Positions 22,721 through 31,899 of a stretch of DNA of 64,000 bases are shown piece by piece. The notes under the pieces were generated by a model. That model did no database searches. It had not been told where the DNA came from and saw only the letters and a list, made by a program, of their open reading frames with translations. The stretch's first letter is position 1. Every line of letters begins with the position of its first letter. The stretch is taken from positions 47,554,116 through 47,618,115 of the forward strand of contig NC_073745.1 of NCBI RefSeq assembly GCF_029784135.1, read 5' to 3'. This DNA comes from Toxorhynchites rutilus septentrionalis (taxonomy: Eukaryota > Arthropoda > Insecta > Diptera > Culicidae). Both the position numbers and the translations under genes were made by a program.

Positions 22721-22985
22721 TGTACAATCTTCGATAAATAGGTCACTGGATTACGGTTATAGTCTGATCGTTACGAGGGTTTTATTGGAACTGATCTAAA
22801 TTAACTGAGTGCGGGCCCTAGTCATCTGAGTCGGGCCTTACTGTAGAAAACTACTGCTACTACTATTCCTTATCATAGTAGATAGTTTAAGTGAGAGTGA
22901 GTTCCTCCGCTCTCGCCATCATCAGTAAAGCTGATGATCGGTGCAGAGTGGGTTCGGTGGTAGAAAGCTTTCCTAATATTATACA
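22721..22985 (-). repeat. 5' LTR of nested BEL
   Basis: On the minus strand it runs from TGTATAATATTAGG to GATTGTACA, with TG...CA ends. It would carry the promoter and direct the genomic RNA leftwards in window coordinates. Confidence 0.93.
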
Positions 22986-23344
22986 GTATCTTTGCTCGGG
23001 TTGTTCTAGAATGTTCGCTATAAACAATAGACCTTATATTATAGCAATAGAATTTTTCTATCCCTGTCTGATACCTTTCTAGAAAAGTCAGTTTGTTCTC
23101 TGGTGAATTGTTATTGTTTGGACATCGCTTTTGAGGTAAGTTGATTGTTTGAAATAATACCTTTGATTTCCAATTTACTTTTCAGGTAATTGTGTACCAT
23201 TTGGAGCTCTTGGACAAAACTGAGGTAAGTAACAATTCATTTAAATAGCTAATCCTTATTGTTGTTTTTTTCAGATGAGCTGTGTTTTGTGTTTAGTTTA
23301 GTGTTTTCAAGTGTAATTATTTTGTTGTGAATAAAGTGTGAAAT
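22986..23344 (-). repeat. 5' LTR of outer BEL, outer part
   Basis: Begins with the duplicated GTATC and then matches 12366-12724 with one substitution near 22999. It includes the two antisense intron-like segments (23136-23185 and 23225-23274) and the AATAAA. The match stops at gtgtgaaa. The final ~55 bases of the LTR, including its TG terminus, are missing. Confidence 0.9.
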
Positions 23345-23360
23345 TAGAAAAAAAATACTT

Positions 23361-23890
23361 TTAACCCTCCTGTATTCTCGCGCAAGATCATAACTCGTAT
23401 ACTCACGCAGGGTGTCACAGACCGAAAGTAGAACTTCTCTGTAATACAGGGGAACTTCGATATAACGTACCCTCGATATAACGTACACATTTTCAAAGTC
23501 GAAAGGAATAATTTTTTTAATATTTTTTTTCTGAAAGAACAATAAATTATTTGTATTTTGATACTAAAGCTTGTTTTGACCCTTTAACCAATCCAGAAAT
23601 ACAATTGTTTTGTGATTCCGGATTCTAAATGAATCTAACTTTATTCAACAGTACGAATGGAAACATCATGAGAAAGATTAGCTTCGTCTTCTAGTTGAAT
23701 TTATTCCTAAACCTTACTTAAACAGAAACACAATAAAGTAATATAAGCTAAGTTTGTGGGTTTTTTATTATGCTTCGATATAACGTACAATTCGATAGAA
23801 TGTACAATTTTGAAAGCAAAATGTACGTTACATCGAAGTTACCCTGTATTGCTGTTGTGTACTTTTTAGGTTATTGGTGCCGTCATCCCG
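23361..23890. mobile_element. TTAA-type MITE end, interrupted
   Basis: Starts TTAACCCTCCTGTATTCTCG at 23361. It shares the arm 'gatcataactcgtatactc(a/g)cgca' with the copy at 39361-39632 and its outer end with 59011-59227. A pogo-like MITE is inserted at 23447. After that insert the family interior (ttattggt...) resumes near 23870. A matching opposite end (ggtctgtgagacc...cgagtataggtgggttga) lies at 25612-25657. This copy may therefore once have spanned to there before further insertions. Confidence 0.55.
23447..23846. mobile_element. pogo-like MITE (400 bp)
   Basis: The left end CAGGGGAACTTCGATATAAC and the inverted right end (reverse complement CAGGGTAACTTCGATGTAAC) give imperfect TIRs of about 25 bp. 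TA flanks both sides (23445-23446 and 23847-23848). Ends with CAG...CGATATAACG and an internal repeat of 'tcgatataacgtac' are characteristic of pogo/Tigger-type elements. No transposase is encoded. Confidence 0.75.
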
Positions 23891-24784
23891 GATTAAATTA
23901 ATCGAACGTACTAATGAAAAAAATAAACTGAAATTTCTGAGGGTATTATTTAATTAAATATAACTCATAACTTTTCTATATGACACGTAAAATAATCATC
24001 TTCGTTAGTGGTTTTCATCGCTTATTGAATTGCATAAAAATGTATATATTTATTTCTGAACAGAATTTTTGTTTCCATTAGAGCATCGCGATAAGTTGTT
24101 TTTGAAACCCTAGTTTGTTTTATTTGAGAACCCGTTAAAGTTCTATCGGAATCGGCCCACGGCTACAAATTCCATGATTTTTGTGAACTAGCTTATTTGT
24201 GATGACCTATATATACGACCTCATTGACCTATCTCGGATATATTCCGAATCAGGTTTCCGAGGGATGTGAACACTTTATGACTAGAACCAAGTTCCACCA
24301 TGCGACATATGGAACTTCATGGTTTGTCAATACTAGCTCATTGGTGATCATTTCAAGGGTTTTAGGCTACATTAAGACAACCCGGACGGTCTCCGGATGA
24401 CATACTGCTCAAACTTTCGATTGAAATATGAGAAATTCACGACTACACCTTCAGGCGGATTAAATCAATTTGATATCATCAAACCCTTGTATTACCATTT
24501 ATCTTTCCATAGGTGAAGAATTCAGTGTATTTCTATACATTTTCGTGCTCATAATACAGAAAATATTTTTAAAAATAGATTGATCCGCTAAAAAAAATCC
24601 AAACTAACGTTTAAGGGAATTTTTCAACAAAACATTTCCTAAAGTTTTGTGACCTTGGCACCAGTTTTGGCACTGGTTTTAAAAATAATAGGGTATAGAT
24701 TGAACAAAACATTTAGGAAATGTATTGGAACTGTATCTATTTGAAGAAGAGAGTATGATTGAATGAAAAAGCCCCATTGGGATC
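23891..24784. other. unassigned AT-rich DNA
   Basis: No gene recognised. The sequence is AT-rich with no long frame and no repeat that I could match inside the window. Confidence 0.4.
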
Positions 24785-25110
24785 GCAGCAAACAATCTTT
24801 GTGATTATGGCGATGGCTACCACGACATCGAGCATGTTGTCTGGTCGTGTATCCGGTTTCATGCTGCCCGCTCTCAGCTTTTCGGAGCATTGAGGGCACT
24901 AGGCAGACAATCGGTTATCCCCGTCCGGGATATCCTAGGTAGCCGCGATCCTGATCTTTCGTAACATTGAAATCGTAACAATGTTGATGAACACTCAATT
25001 CTTAAATCTATTCGTATATTTACGTTTCAACTTATTCTACTGTTTATAGCAAGGGGACGAATTACCCGCAAAGGAAGGAAAGGAGAGATCCAACTGTTCT
25101 GTTATTAGCA
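24785..25110 (+). pseudogene. 5'-truncated I-type LINE, ORF2 tail and 3' UTR
   Basis: On the plus strand it encodes NNLCDYGDGYHDIEHVVWSC and then RQSVIPVRDIL, closely matching the C-terminal CCHC region of the intact LINE ORF2 (CGCGHGYHDIEHVVWSC ... SNVPVRDVL). TAA follows at 24963. It continues into a 3' UTR with the ctcaattcttaaa and cgaattacccgcaaaggaagg blocks of that LINE. Only the last ~60 codons are present. It is a diverged member of the same family in the opposite orientation. Confidence 0.85.
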
Positions 25111-25149
25111 AATTGTTATTATCTATAAAATGTATCACCTGACCTTTCA

Positions 25150-25345
25150 CAACAAGTTCTAACAGTATTCTAATAAATATGTGCAGCGTGTTAATACGGC
25201 GGTACTTTTCGGTTATATCCGTCTCATTAACTTTGGGGATTGGAATTACAAGGGATTCACTCTAAGCCTTTGGCACGTGCCCAGTTCGTAAAGATTCATT
25301 GATTAGGTCCAGCACATCGTGTCCAATGCCATGAAAGCAATCTTA
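25150..25345 (-). pseudogene. non-LTR reverse transcriptase fragment
   Basis: The minus strand reads VLDLINESLRTGHVPKA-stop-SESLVIPIPKVN, then TEKYRRINTL. This is the finger-region block of LINE reverse transcriptases (N-S-L-x-x-G-x-x-P-x-x-W-K...IPK...RPI). Only this segment is left, it has an internal stop, and the clade cannot be decided. It is on the opposite strand to the neighbouring LINE tail. Confidence 0.6.
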
Positions 25346-26330
25346 AATCTCTTTCGCGTTGATATATGTGTTGGTAAACGAAAAACCCAAACAAGGAATG
25401 GTCCGATTTGAGCCGTTTTTATTTTGTTGTATACGTTTTTTCCAGTAGATCAATGTTATGTTATAGTTGAAATTTTGAAATTTTATCAAACATGTATTCC
25501 ATGTATCGGAGAAACCTGTTATTTATTTGCAAATGAATCAAGAATCTTGAGATAAAATTACTTGAGATAAAGTTTTGGTAGAAGTATTTGGAAAATAATA
25601 GTAACGAATTATTGATTTCTCGGTCTGTGAGACCAGTACGCGAGTATAGGTGGGTTGAGAAAGAAAATTTTAAGAAAAATTAACTTCAAGTGAAATTTTT
25701 TTTTTTAAATGGTTATGTAGAAACTCGATACTACTCAAGATAAACATAAAAAAAAACAAACGAAATAAGTGTAAAACATTTATTTATTAGGATTAGGATT
25801 ATCTTTTATTAATTTTTTTCTATTTCAAAATTTTTCAACTTGAAAATCTAGCCATAATGACTACTAAAACTTTAAGTTTTACTGCATGAAATATAACACT
25901 TTTTTTTATTGTTTGTAATCTGGAATTGAATGCATTTTTTGTACTGCATAAATTTGTAATTGTAAATACGTATGTTCTTTTTCTCAGTGTTAATTTTTTA
26001 ACAAGAGATTTTTCAGCTTTTTATGAAACTCGTAAATGTATCATCCAACGAATGATCCAAAAAGTTATACGCATATCTCTGGCAAACTTCCAAACTCAAC
26101 CGATTCGTTGACGCCTCCACTCTTCGAACAACATGTTTGTCGGCTCTACGGTAGTAAATATTCACATTTTTTTCGTGACTGCCATCACGCTACAAACTTT
26201 GCTCGAACGTGACACGTGGCTGCGTGCGTATCAATCACAACGGGACAAAAATCAAAACATCTATCCCCATCCTACTGTATCGGCTCTGCTTGGAGGATGT
26301 TTGGTGATGCACAGCACATATCGTCAATAG
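25346..26330. other. unassigned DNA with repeat scraps
   Basis: 25385-25510 resembles the repeat at 1110-1410 (aaggaatggtc(t/c)gatttgagc, then tatcaaacatgtattcca). 25612-25657 is a MITE end. The rest, to 26330, shows no gene. Two ATG frames of about 61-65 codons are without recognisable content. Confidence 0.4.
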
Positions 26331-26451
26331 GTTATCCGCCGAAAATGTAACGGTCTGAACGCACTCCGATGGAAACGATGGAAACGCCCAGAGTTATGAC
26401 GCTAGCGTTCGCCACTCTAGCGTATCCCTTTCTCATACCTCGGCGGATAAC
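26331..26451. repeat. 121-bp inverted-repeat element
   Basis: GTTATCCGCCGA at 26331-26342 and its exact inverse TCGGCGGATAAC at 26440-26451 bound a GC-richer core. The core itself holds a smaller inverted pair (acgctag/ctagcgt). It may be a small MITE or a structured RNA or DNA hairpin. No target duplication is clear. Confidence 0.55.
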
Positions 26452-27789
26452 TTCTAGACGCCGTTAGTTATATTTATTTATCGCTAGCCTATTTACTCGG
26501 AGCTCGGATAAATGGTACAGAGTTTCGCCAGTAACAATAACAACTGGTGCTCTGGCAGACTGTAGAAGTGGAATCGTAAAATTTACCACGAGATTTACTC
26601 GGCAGGAAAGCATACCGTGGTATCCTTTCCACCTTTACGCGAACGGGCTCTAATTGGGATTGAAATGCGGCGCAACTTTGTTCCCATTGGAGCGAGTGTA
26701 AACATCGGTAAATGGAGTTATTTCAATTATCAGTACAATAACGACCACGATGATAGCTTGGAAACTGCGTTTCCGAACAGCAACAGTCTCAGAGCTCAAT
26801 AAATGGTCTCATTAATAGGATCCAACTCGATTGGATGCTTCCAAAGGGTGTTTATCGATTGTGGCTACCTGTTTTAATATTTCCCGATTTTGGTTGATTC
26901 CAATTCTTCTTCAAATATTCAACGCACAATTTGCATGTATGAACCCCCCGACGGTAATTACAATCTCACCCCCGCAGCAACAAATGTTCGCGAAACACTG
27001 AGAAGTACACGGCTATAAGGCTTAGTATGAGAACCCACCCATCGGTGGAGATCATATGCAATAAACCTAATTTCCGTCATGGAATGGCTTCCGTGGAAAA
27101 GCGATTACACTTATGTGCCGATAGAGCCCTCCAACAACAGAGGCAGCAGCAGCAGCAGCTGTTACCGTAATGGATACCATTGCCAGTTTGTGTTAAAACT
27201 CGTAGTATTGGATTTGTTGAGTGGGGTGCGGTGATTTGAAATGTGCAACCGCTGGCTGCAACGAGAGTGCTCTTCGGTGGGTGAGAATTGTACCTTTTAT
27301 TAGTGCAGTTTTCAGCACTTTCAAGAACGAACACTAGACAAATCATCATACACTTTCAAACCACTCGAAGTTAGTGAATTTCAACTTCTATCACATTTTC
27401 ACGCAGAGTTTCACACTGCTGATCATCGGCTTGGCGCTTAAAAAAAATCGAGCTACAAAAAAAACTAGGCCACCTAAAATAGGGTGCGTCACAAAATACC
27501 GTCAAATGCTCTGAGGGAGCATGAGGATGAGATATGATATTGCTTAGGTCACCCCGTAAAAAGCCACGTTTATTGGAGAATCTGTGTTAAAAAACCGCTT
27601 AAAATATCTGGGTGTACTACATACGATATTCAGGCACAAAAAAAGTCACTGCCCCGAATAATTTCAATGTAAAACATGGATTAAAAATCTGTTAAAAATA
27701 TTTGATTCGGAAGCGATTTTCAGTTGTGAAGGACAACGTTATTTTTTTCCTATGATCGAATCTACGAATCAGGAACTGTGCTTAAAGGG
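26452..27789. other. apparently unique DNA
   Basis: No gene recognised. Contains a short CAG/CTG run near 27140-27165 and no match elsewhere in the window. It ends at the LINE target site (27790). Confidence 0.4.
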
Positions 27790-27803
27790 TGACTCTATCG
27801 CTT

Positions 27804-28215
27804 TTTTTTTTTTTATTAATCCGATTATTTTTACAGGCTCAGTTACATAAGTTTAATGGAGCCAAACTCTTAACTATATTTCAACTAGCATATATCAACA
27901 TGTTGTTTCCTTAATTCTATGGTTAATGAAATAGGAAACCGATTACTCGCGGTCGACTCGAGTTTAGAAGGGTGACACATTTTCATTAGGAAAAGGATGG
28001 GATGTAAGGAGATGTGTGTTTACACTCGCACTCACATTCACATTCACATTCACATTCACATTCACATTCTCATTCACACTGACACTTCACACTCAATTCT
28101 TAAAACTATCCTTACATCTAATATGTATTTACAATTTAACTTATTCTAATGTTAGTAGGAAGGGAACCGATAGCTCGCGAAGGACGAAAAGGAGGGGAAA
28201 AGGATGTATGAACAA
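27804..28215 (-). repeat. LINE 3' UTR with hexamer array
   Basis: The 3' UTR holds a CATTCA-type hexamer array at about 28029-28080 (plus strand acattcacattcacattc and so on), then the gtcgactcgagtttagaagg block and the A-tail. Parts of it recur at 1430-1690, 24965-25110 and 39700-39810, which marks those places as family members. Confidence 0.85.
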
Positions 28216-31200
28216 TCACACTCGAAGATCGATAACTTTAAGGAAAACATATATTTGGGACATGTAATCAAGGTCTAACCGAGCCAACACATCTCTCACC
28301 GGCACATTGGACTGCTTTCCTCCAGCCCGAAGGGAGTTTTCAAAATTCGATCTGGCGACAAGATACAACTCGCACGACCAAACAACGTGTTCGATGTCGT
28401 GGTAACCATGGCCACAACCGCAGAGATTGCTGTCGGCAAGATTAAAACGAAAAAGCAGCGCGTCTAACGAACAGTGATTGGACATGAGTCGGGAGAAGGT
28501 GCGAATAAAGTCCCGACTCAAGTCCAGACTTTTGAACCACGGATTGAGGCTAACCTTAGGGATAATTGAGTGGAGCCACCGGCCCAATTCATCTTCGTTC
28601 CATTTGCGTTGCCAGTTAACGATGGTATTTTTACGAACTAAAGAATAAAATTCATTGAAGGCGATTTGACGCTGATAAATTTCGCCTTCAATTGCACCTA
28701 CCTTTGCTAATGAGTCAGCCCTCTCATTACCCGGAATTGAGCAATGTGAAGGGACCCAGACAAAGGTAATGACATAACAGCGTCTGGATAAAGCACTCAA
28801 AATTTCTCGTATTCTCTCAAGGAAGTACGGCGAGTGCTTTTCCGGCCTCACTGAACGGATAGCTTCGACAGAGCTCAGACTATCCGTTACAATGTAATAG
28901 TGTTCAACAGGTCGTGAGGCGACGCTGTCCAGCGCCCAGTGTATTGCTGCCAATTCAGCAATATACACTGAGCAAGGATACTGAAGACTGTGTGAGGTGC
29001 TAAAAAAATTGTTGAACACTCCAGATCCTGTGGACTCATTCATAGAGGACCCATCAGTAAAGTACATATTATCACAATTGACACGCCCATACTTTGCTTC
29101 GAAAATCGTAGGAACGATCCCCGATCGATGATAATCTGGAATTCCATGGATATCCTGCTTCATGGACAGATCAAAATGCACAGAGGAATTGATGTAGTCA
29201 GGAAAACAAACACGGTTGGGAATATACGAAGAAGGATCAACCTGCATGGAGACGAATTCATGATATGAGCTCATGAATCCAGAATGAAAATTTAGCTCGA
29301 TCAGCTGCTCAAAATTTCCGATCACCAATGGGTTCATAACCTTACACCGGATGAGGAACCGAAGAGATAATAAATTGAAGCGATCTTTTAGTGGGAGTAC
29401 GCCTGCCAAAACCTCGAGGCTCATGGTATGCGTTGAGGGCATACATCCCAACGCAATACGGAGACAAAGATACTGAATTCGCTCGAGTTTAATGAGGTGT
29501 GTTTTGGCAGCTGATTGAAAACAGAAACTGCCATACTCCATCACTGAGAGAATAGTTGTTCGATACAACATTATAAGATCTTCGGGGTGGGCTCCCCACC
29601 AGGTGCCGGTAATTGTACGGAGAAAGTTTATTCTTTGTTGACATTTTTTACTCAGATACCTAATATGGGCCCCCCAAGTACATTTGGAGTCGAACCAGAC
29701 CCCAAGATATTTGAATGACATAGCATGAGTGATCGGTTTACCCAAAAGTTGAAGCTTTGGTTTTGCTGGTCTATGCTTCCTAGAAAAAACCACCATCTCT
29801 GTTTTCTCCGTGGAGAATTCGATCCCTAGCCCAATGGCCCAGGTTGAAAAATTGTTCAAAGTATCTTGTAAGGGTCCTTGCAGGTCGGATTCGTTTGATC
29901 CTACGACAGACACCACTCCATCATCTGCAAGTTGTCTTAGGCTGCAATTTTGTGTAAGGCAATTGTCGATGTCGCTTACATAGATGTTGTACAAAAGGGG
30001 GCTTAAACATGAGCCCTGGGGGAGTCCCATGTAGGAGACCCGACTTACTGTCGAATCCCCGTGAGAAAAATTCAAATGTTTCTCACAAAGTAAGTTATAT
30101 AACATATTATTCAATAGAGGCGGCAGACCCCGAGAGTATAATTTGTCTGACAGGACCTCTATTGAAACTGAATCAAAGGCCCCCTTTATGTCCAAGAATA
30201 CTGAAGCCATTTGTTTTTTTTCGGCGTAAGCCATTTGAATTTCTGAAGAAAGCAACGCAAGACAATCATTTGTCCCCTTGCCCCTGCGGAACCCATATTG
30301 TGTATCTGAGAGTAGGCCATTCGTTTCAACCCATCGATCAAGGCGAAACAAGATCATTTTCTCCAACAATTTCCGTATACAAGACAGCATTGCTATTGGG
30401 CGGTACGAATTGAAGTCGGACGCGGGTTTTCCAGGTTTTTGAATAGCTATAACTCGTACTTGTCTCCAATCATCTGGAACAATATTATGTTCCAGAAACC
30501 GATTGAATAAATTCAACAAGCGATGTTTCGCCACATCAGGGAGGTTTTTCAACAAGTTGAACTTAATTCGATCCGATCCCGGAGCAGAATTGTTACATGA
30601 AAGGAGAGCAAGAGAGAATTCTACCATCGAAAACTCATAATCAAGATCGCACCTATCTTGTGGTATATTTCGAACAATTTTTTGCACGGGAGCGGAATCG
30701 GGACAAACCTTTCGTGCAAAATTCAAAATCCATCGATGTGAATATTCTTCGCTTTCGTTCGTTGAAGAGCGATTTCTCATGTTTCGAGCCACTTTCCATA
30801 ATTTTTTCATTGACGTTTCTCGTGACAAACCTCCCACGAAATTTCGCCAATAAGCACGTTTTTTCCCTTTGATCAAATTTTTGAACTGATTCTCAAGGGC
30901 TAAATACGTTTGAAAATTTTCAGGAGTTCCACGTTTCCGAAAAGCTTTAAATGCATTCGATTTTTCTATATAAAGCTTGGAACATTGGCTATCCCACCAT
31001 AGATTGGGAGGCCTTCGGGAAATGGTGGAACCTGGAATGGGTTTCGTTTGAGCGCGAACTGCGCTGTCATAGATCAAACGAGAAAGGAAGTTATACTCCT
31101 CCAATGGAGGTAAACCATCTCTGGAATTGATGGCTAGAGCAATCGCGTCCGCATATTTTTTCCAGTCAATGTGTCTTGTGAGGTCATATGCCATGTTTAT

Positions 31201-31899
31201 AGATTCAGAAGAATTCGACCCAATGGTGATGGAAATTTTGATTGGCAAGTGATCACTACCGTTGGGGTCCTGGATTACATTCCACTTGCAATCTAACGAT
31301 AGTGAATTCGAGCAAAGCGAGAGGTCAAGAGCACTTGGGTTAGCAGGAGGTTTAGGAACACGTGTTGTTTCCCCAGTATTCAAAACGGTCATATTGAAGC
31401 TGTTACAAAGGTCATATATCAACGATGAACGATAGTCGTCGTACTGTTCCCCCCAGGCAGTTCCGTGAGAGTTGAAGTCTCCCAAGATCAATCGTGGCTC
31501 AGGAAGAAGTGAGCACATGTCAACAAGTTGCTTGCGGCTAACCGCAGCTCTCGGAGGCCAATACAAGCTGACAATACAGAGGTCTTTTCCTCTGATGTTT
31601 GCATGACAAGCAACAGCTTCAATCCCTCCAATAGGTGGAAGGTCAATTCGAAAAAATGAGTGGCACTTATTGATCCCCAATAGCACCCCTCCGTATCTGT
31701 CATCACGGTCCAAGCGTATAATATTGAAATCATGGAAAGAGAGATCATCTCGCGAAGAAAGCCAAGTTTCGGACAGAGCAAAAACATCACAATTGAATTT
31801 ATGAATTAAAAATTTGAATGTATCCAATTTAGGGATGAGACTACGACAATTCCACTGTAAAACAGTGATATCTCCGACCTCTCTATTTAAATTAGACAT
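28216..31899 (-). CDS. LINE ORF2: endonuclease, RT, RNase H
   Basis: The start is the ATG at 31899, inside the ATGTCTAA overlap with ORF1. The 1227-codon protein nicks target DNA and reverse-transcribes the LINE RNA there. The AP-type endonuclease has QWNCRS (about residue 17), SETW (45), GDFNSHG (141) and SDHLPI (216). RT lies at about 470-760 with RPIAMLSC, DIKGAFD (571), GLPQGSCLSPLLYN (626) and the catalytic block QLADDGV (about 657), where Leu replaces the usual Phe/Tyr before ADD. RNase H has D950 (YFTDGSS), E983 (AELAAIHWALD), D1007 (VTDS) and D1063 (WVPSHCSIPGNERAD). A CCHC motif (CGCGHGYHDIEHVVWSC, about 1161-1177) closes the protein. No disruption. Confidence 0.93.
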   Translation of the reverse strand: MSNLNREVGDITVLQWNCRSLIPKLDTFKFLIHKFNCDVFALSETWLSSRDDLSFHDFNIIRLDRDDRYGGVLLGINKCHSFFRIDLPPIGGIEAVACHANIRGKDLCIVSLYWPPRAAVSRKQLVDMCSLLPEPRLILGDFNSHGTAWGEQYDDYRSSLIYDLCNSFNMTVLNTGETTRVPKPPANPSALDLSLCSNSLSLDCKWNVIQDPNGSDHLPIKISITIGSNSSESINMAYDLTRHIDWKKYADAIALAINSRDGLPPLEEYNFLSRLIYDSAVRAQTKPIPGSTISRRPPNLWWDSQCSKLYIEKSNAFKAFRKRGTPENFQTYLALENQFKNLIKGKKRAYWRNFVGGLSRETSMKKLWKVARNMRNRSSTNESEEYSHRWILNFARKVCPDSAPVQKIVRNIPQDRCDLDYEFSMVEFSLALLSCNNSAPGSDRIKFNLLKNLPDVAKHRLLNLFNRFLEHNIVPDDWRQVRVIAIQKPGKPASDFNSYRPIAMLSCIRKLLEKMILFRLDRWVETNGLLSDTQYGFRRGKGTNDCLALLSSEIQMAYAEKKQMASVFLDIKGAFDSVSIEVLSDKLYSRGLPPLLNNMLYNLLCEKHLNFSHGDSTVSRVSYMGLPQGSCLSPLLYNIYVSDIDNCLTQNCSLRQLADDGVVSVVGSNESDLQGPLQDTLNNFSTWAIGLGIEFSTEKTEMVVFSRKHRPAKPKLQLLGKPITHAMSFKYLGVWFDSKCTWGAHIRYLSKKCQQRINFLRTITGTWWGAHPEDLIMLYRTTILSVMEYGSFCFQSAAKTHLIKLERIQYLCLRIALGCMPSTHTMSLEVLAGVLPLKDRFNLLSLRFLIRCKVMNPLVIGNFEQLIELNFHSGFMSSYHEFVSMQVDPSSYIPNRVCFPDYINSSVHFDLSMKQDIHGIPDYHRSGIVPTIFEAKYGRVNCDNMYFTDGSSMNESTGSGVFNNFFSTSHSLQYPCSVYIAELAAIHWALDSVASRPVEHYYIVTDSLSSVEAIRSVRPEKHSPYFLERIREILSALSRRCYVITFVWVPSHCSIPGNERADSLAKVGAIEGEIYQRQIAFNEFYSLVRKNTIVNWQRKWNEDELGRWLHSIIPKVSLNPWFKSLDLSRDFIRTFSRLMSNHCSLDALLFRFNLADSNLCGCGHGYHDIEHVVWSCELYLVARSNFENSLRAGGKQSNVPVRDVLARLDLDYMSQIYVFLKVIDLRV

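Larger units (their letters stand above)
15566..22985 (-). mobile_element. nested BEL/Pao retrotransposon (7420 bp)
   Basis: Both LTRs (15566-15830 and 22721-22985) are 265 bp and, as far as I can read, identical. GTATC flanks the element at 15561-15565 and 22986-22990, a 5-bp duplication of the outer element's LTR, usual for BEL/Pao. Inside, on the minus strand, lie a leader with primer-binding site, gag-protease, RT, RNase H, integrase and a ~800-base 3' region. Identical LTRs mean very recent integration, yet the polyprotein frame is interrupted four times (19875, about 19865, about 18490 and 18303). Two of these are one-base shifts in homopolymers. Confidence 0.95.
12155..23344 (-). mobile_element. 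outer BEL/Pao retrotransposon, internally deleted
   Basis: This LTR element runs right-to-left. Its 3' LTR is 12155-12779 and its 5' LTR is 15350-15565 plus 22986-23344, the LTR being split by a second BEL element. Between the LTRs only the end of RT, RNase H and integrase remain. The sequence passes directly from RT codons into the 5' LTR at 15349/15350, so the primer-binding site, gag, protease and N-terminal RT are gone. The two LTR copies differ at only two positions that I found (aaa/aat near 12236 and a/g near 12380) over about 570 shared bases. The copy is therefore young despite the deletion. The outermost ~55 bases of the 5' LTR are missing at 23344. Without gag and RT it is non-autonomous. 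Confidence 0.9.

Noticed and set aside
28025..28085. CRISPR-like array of short repeats
   Set aside because: It is a contiguous hexamer microsatellite without spacers, inside a LINE 3' UTR of an animal genome.
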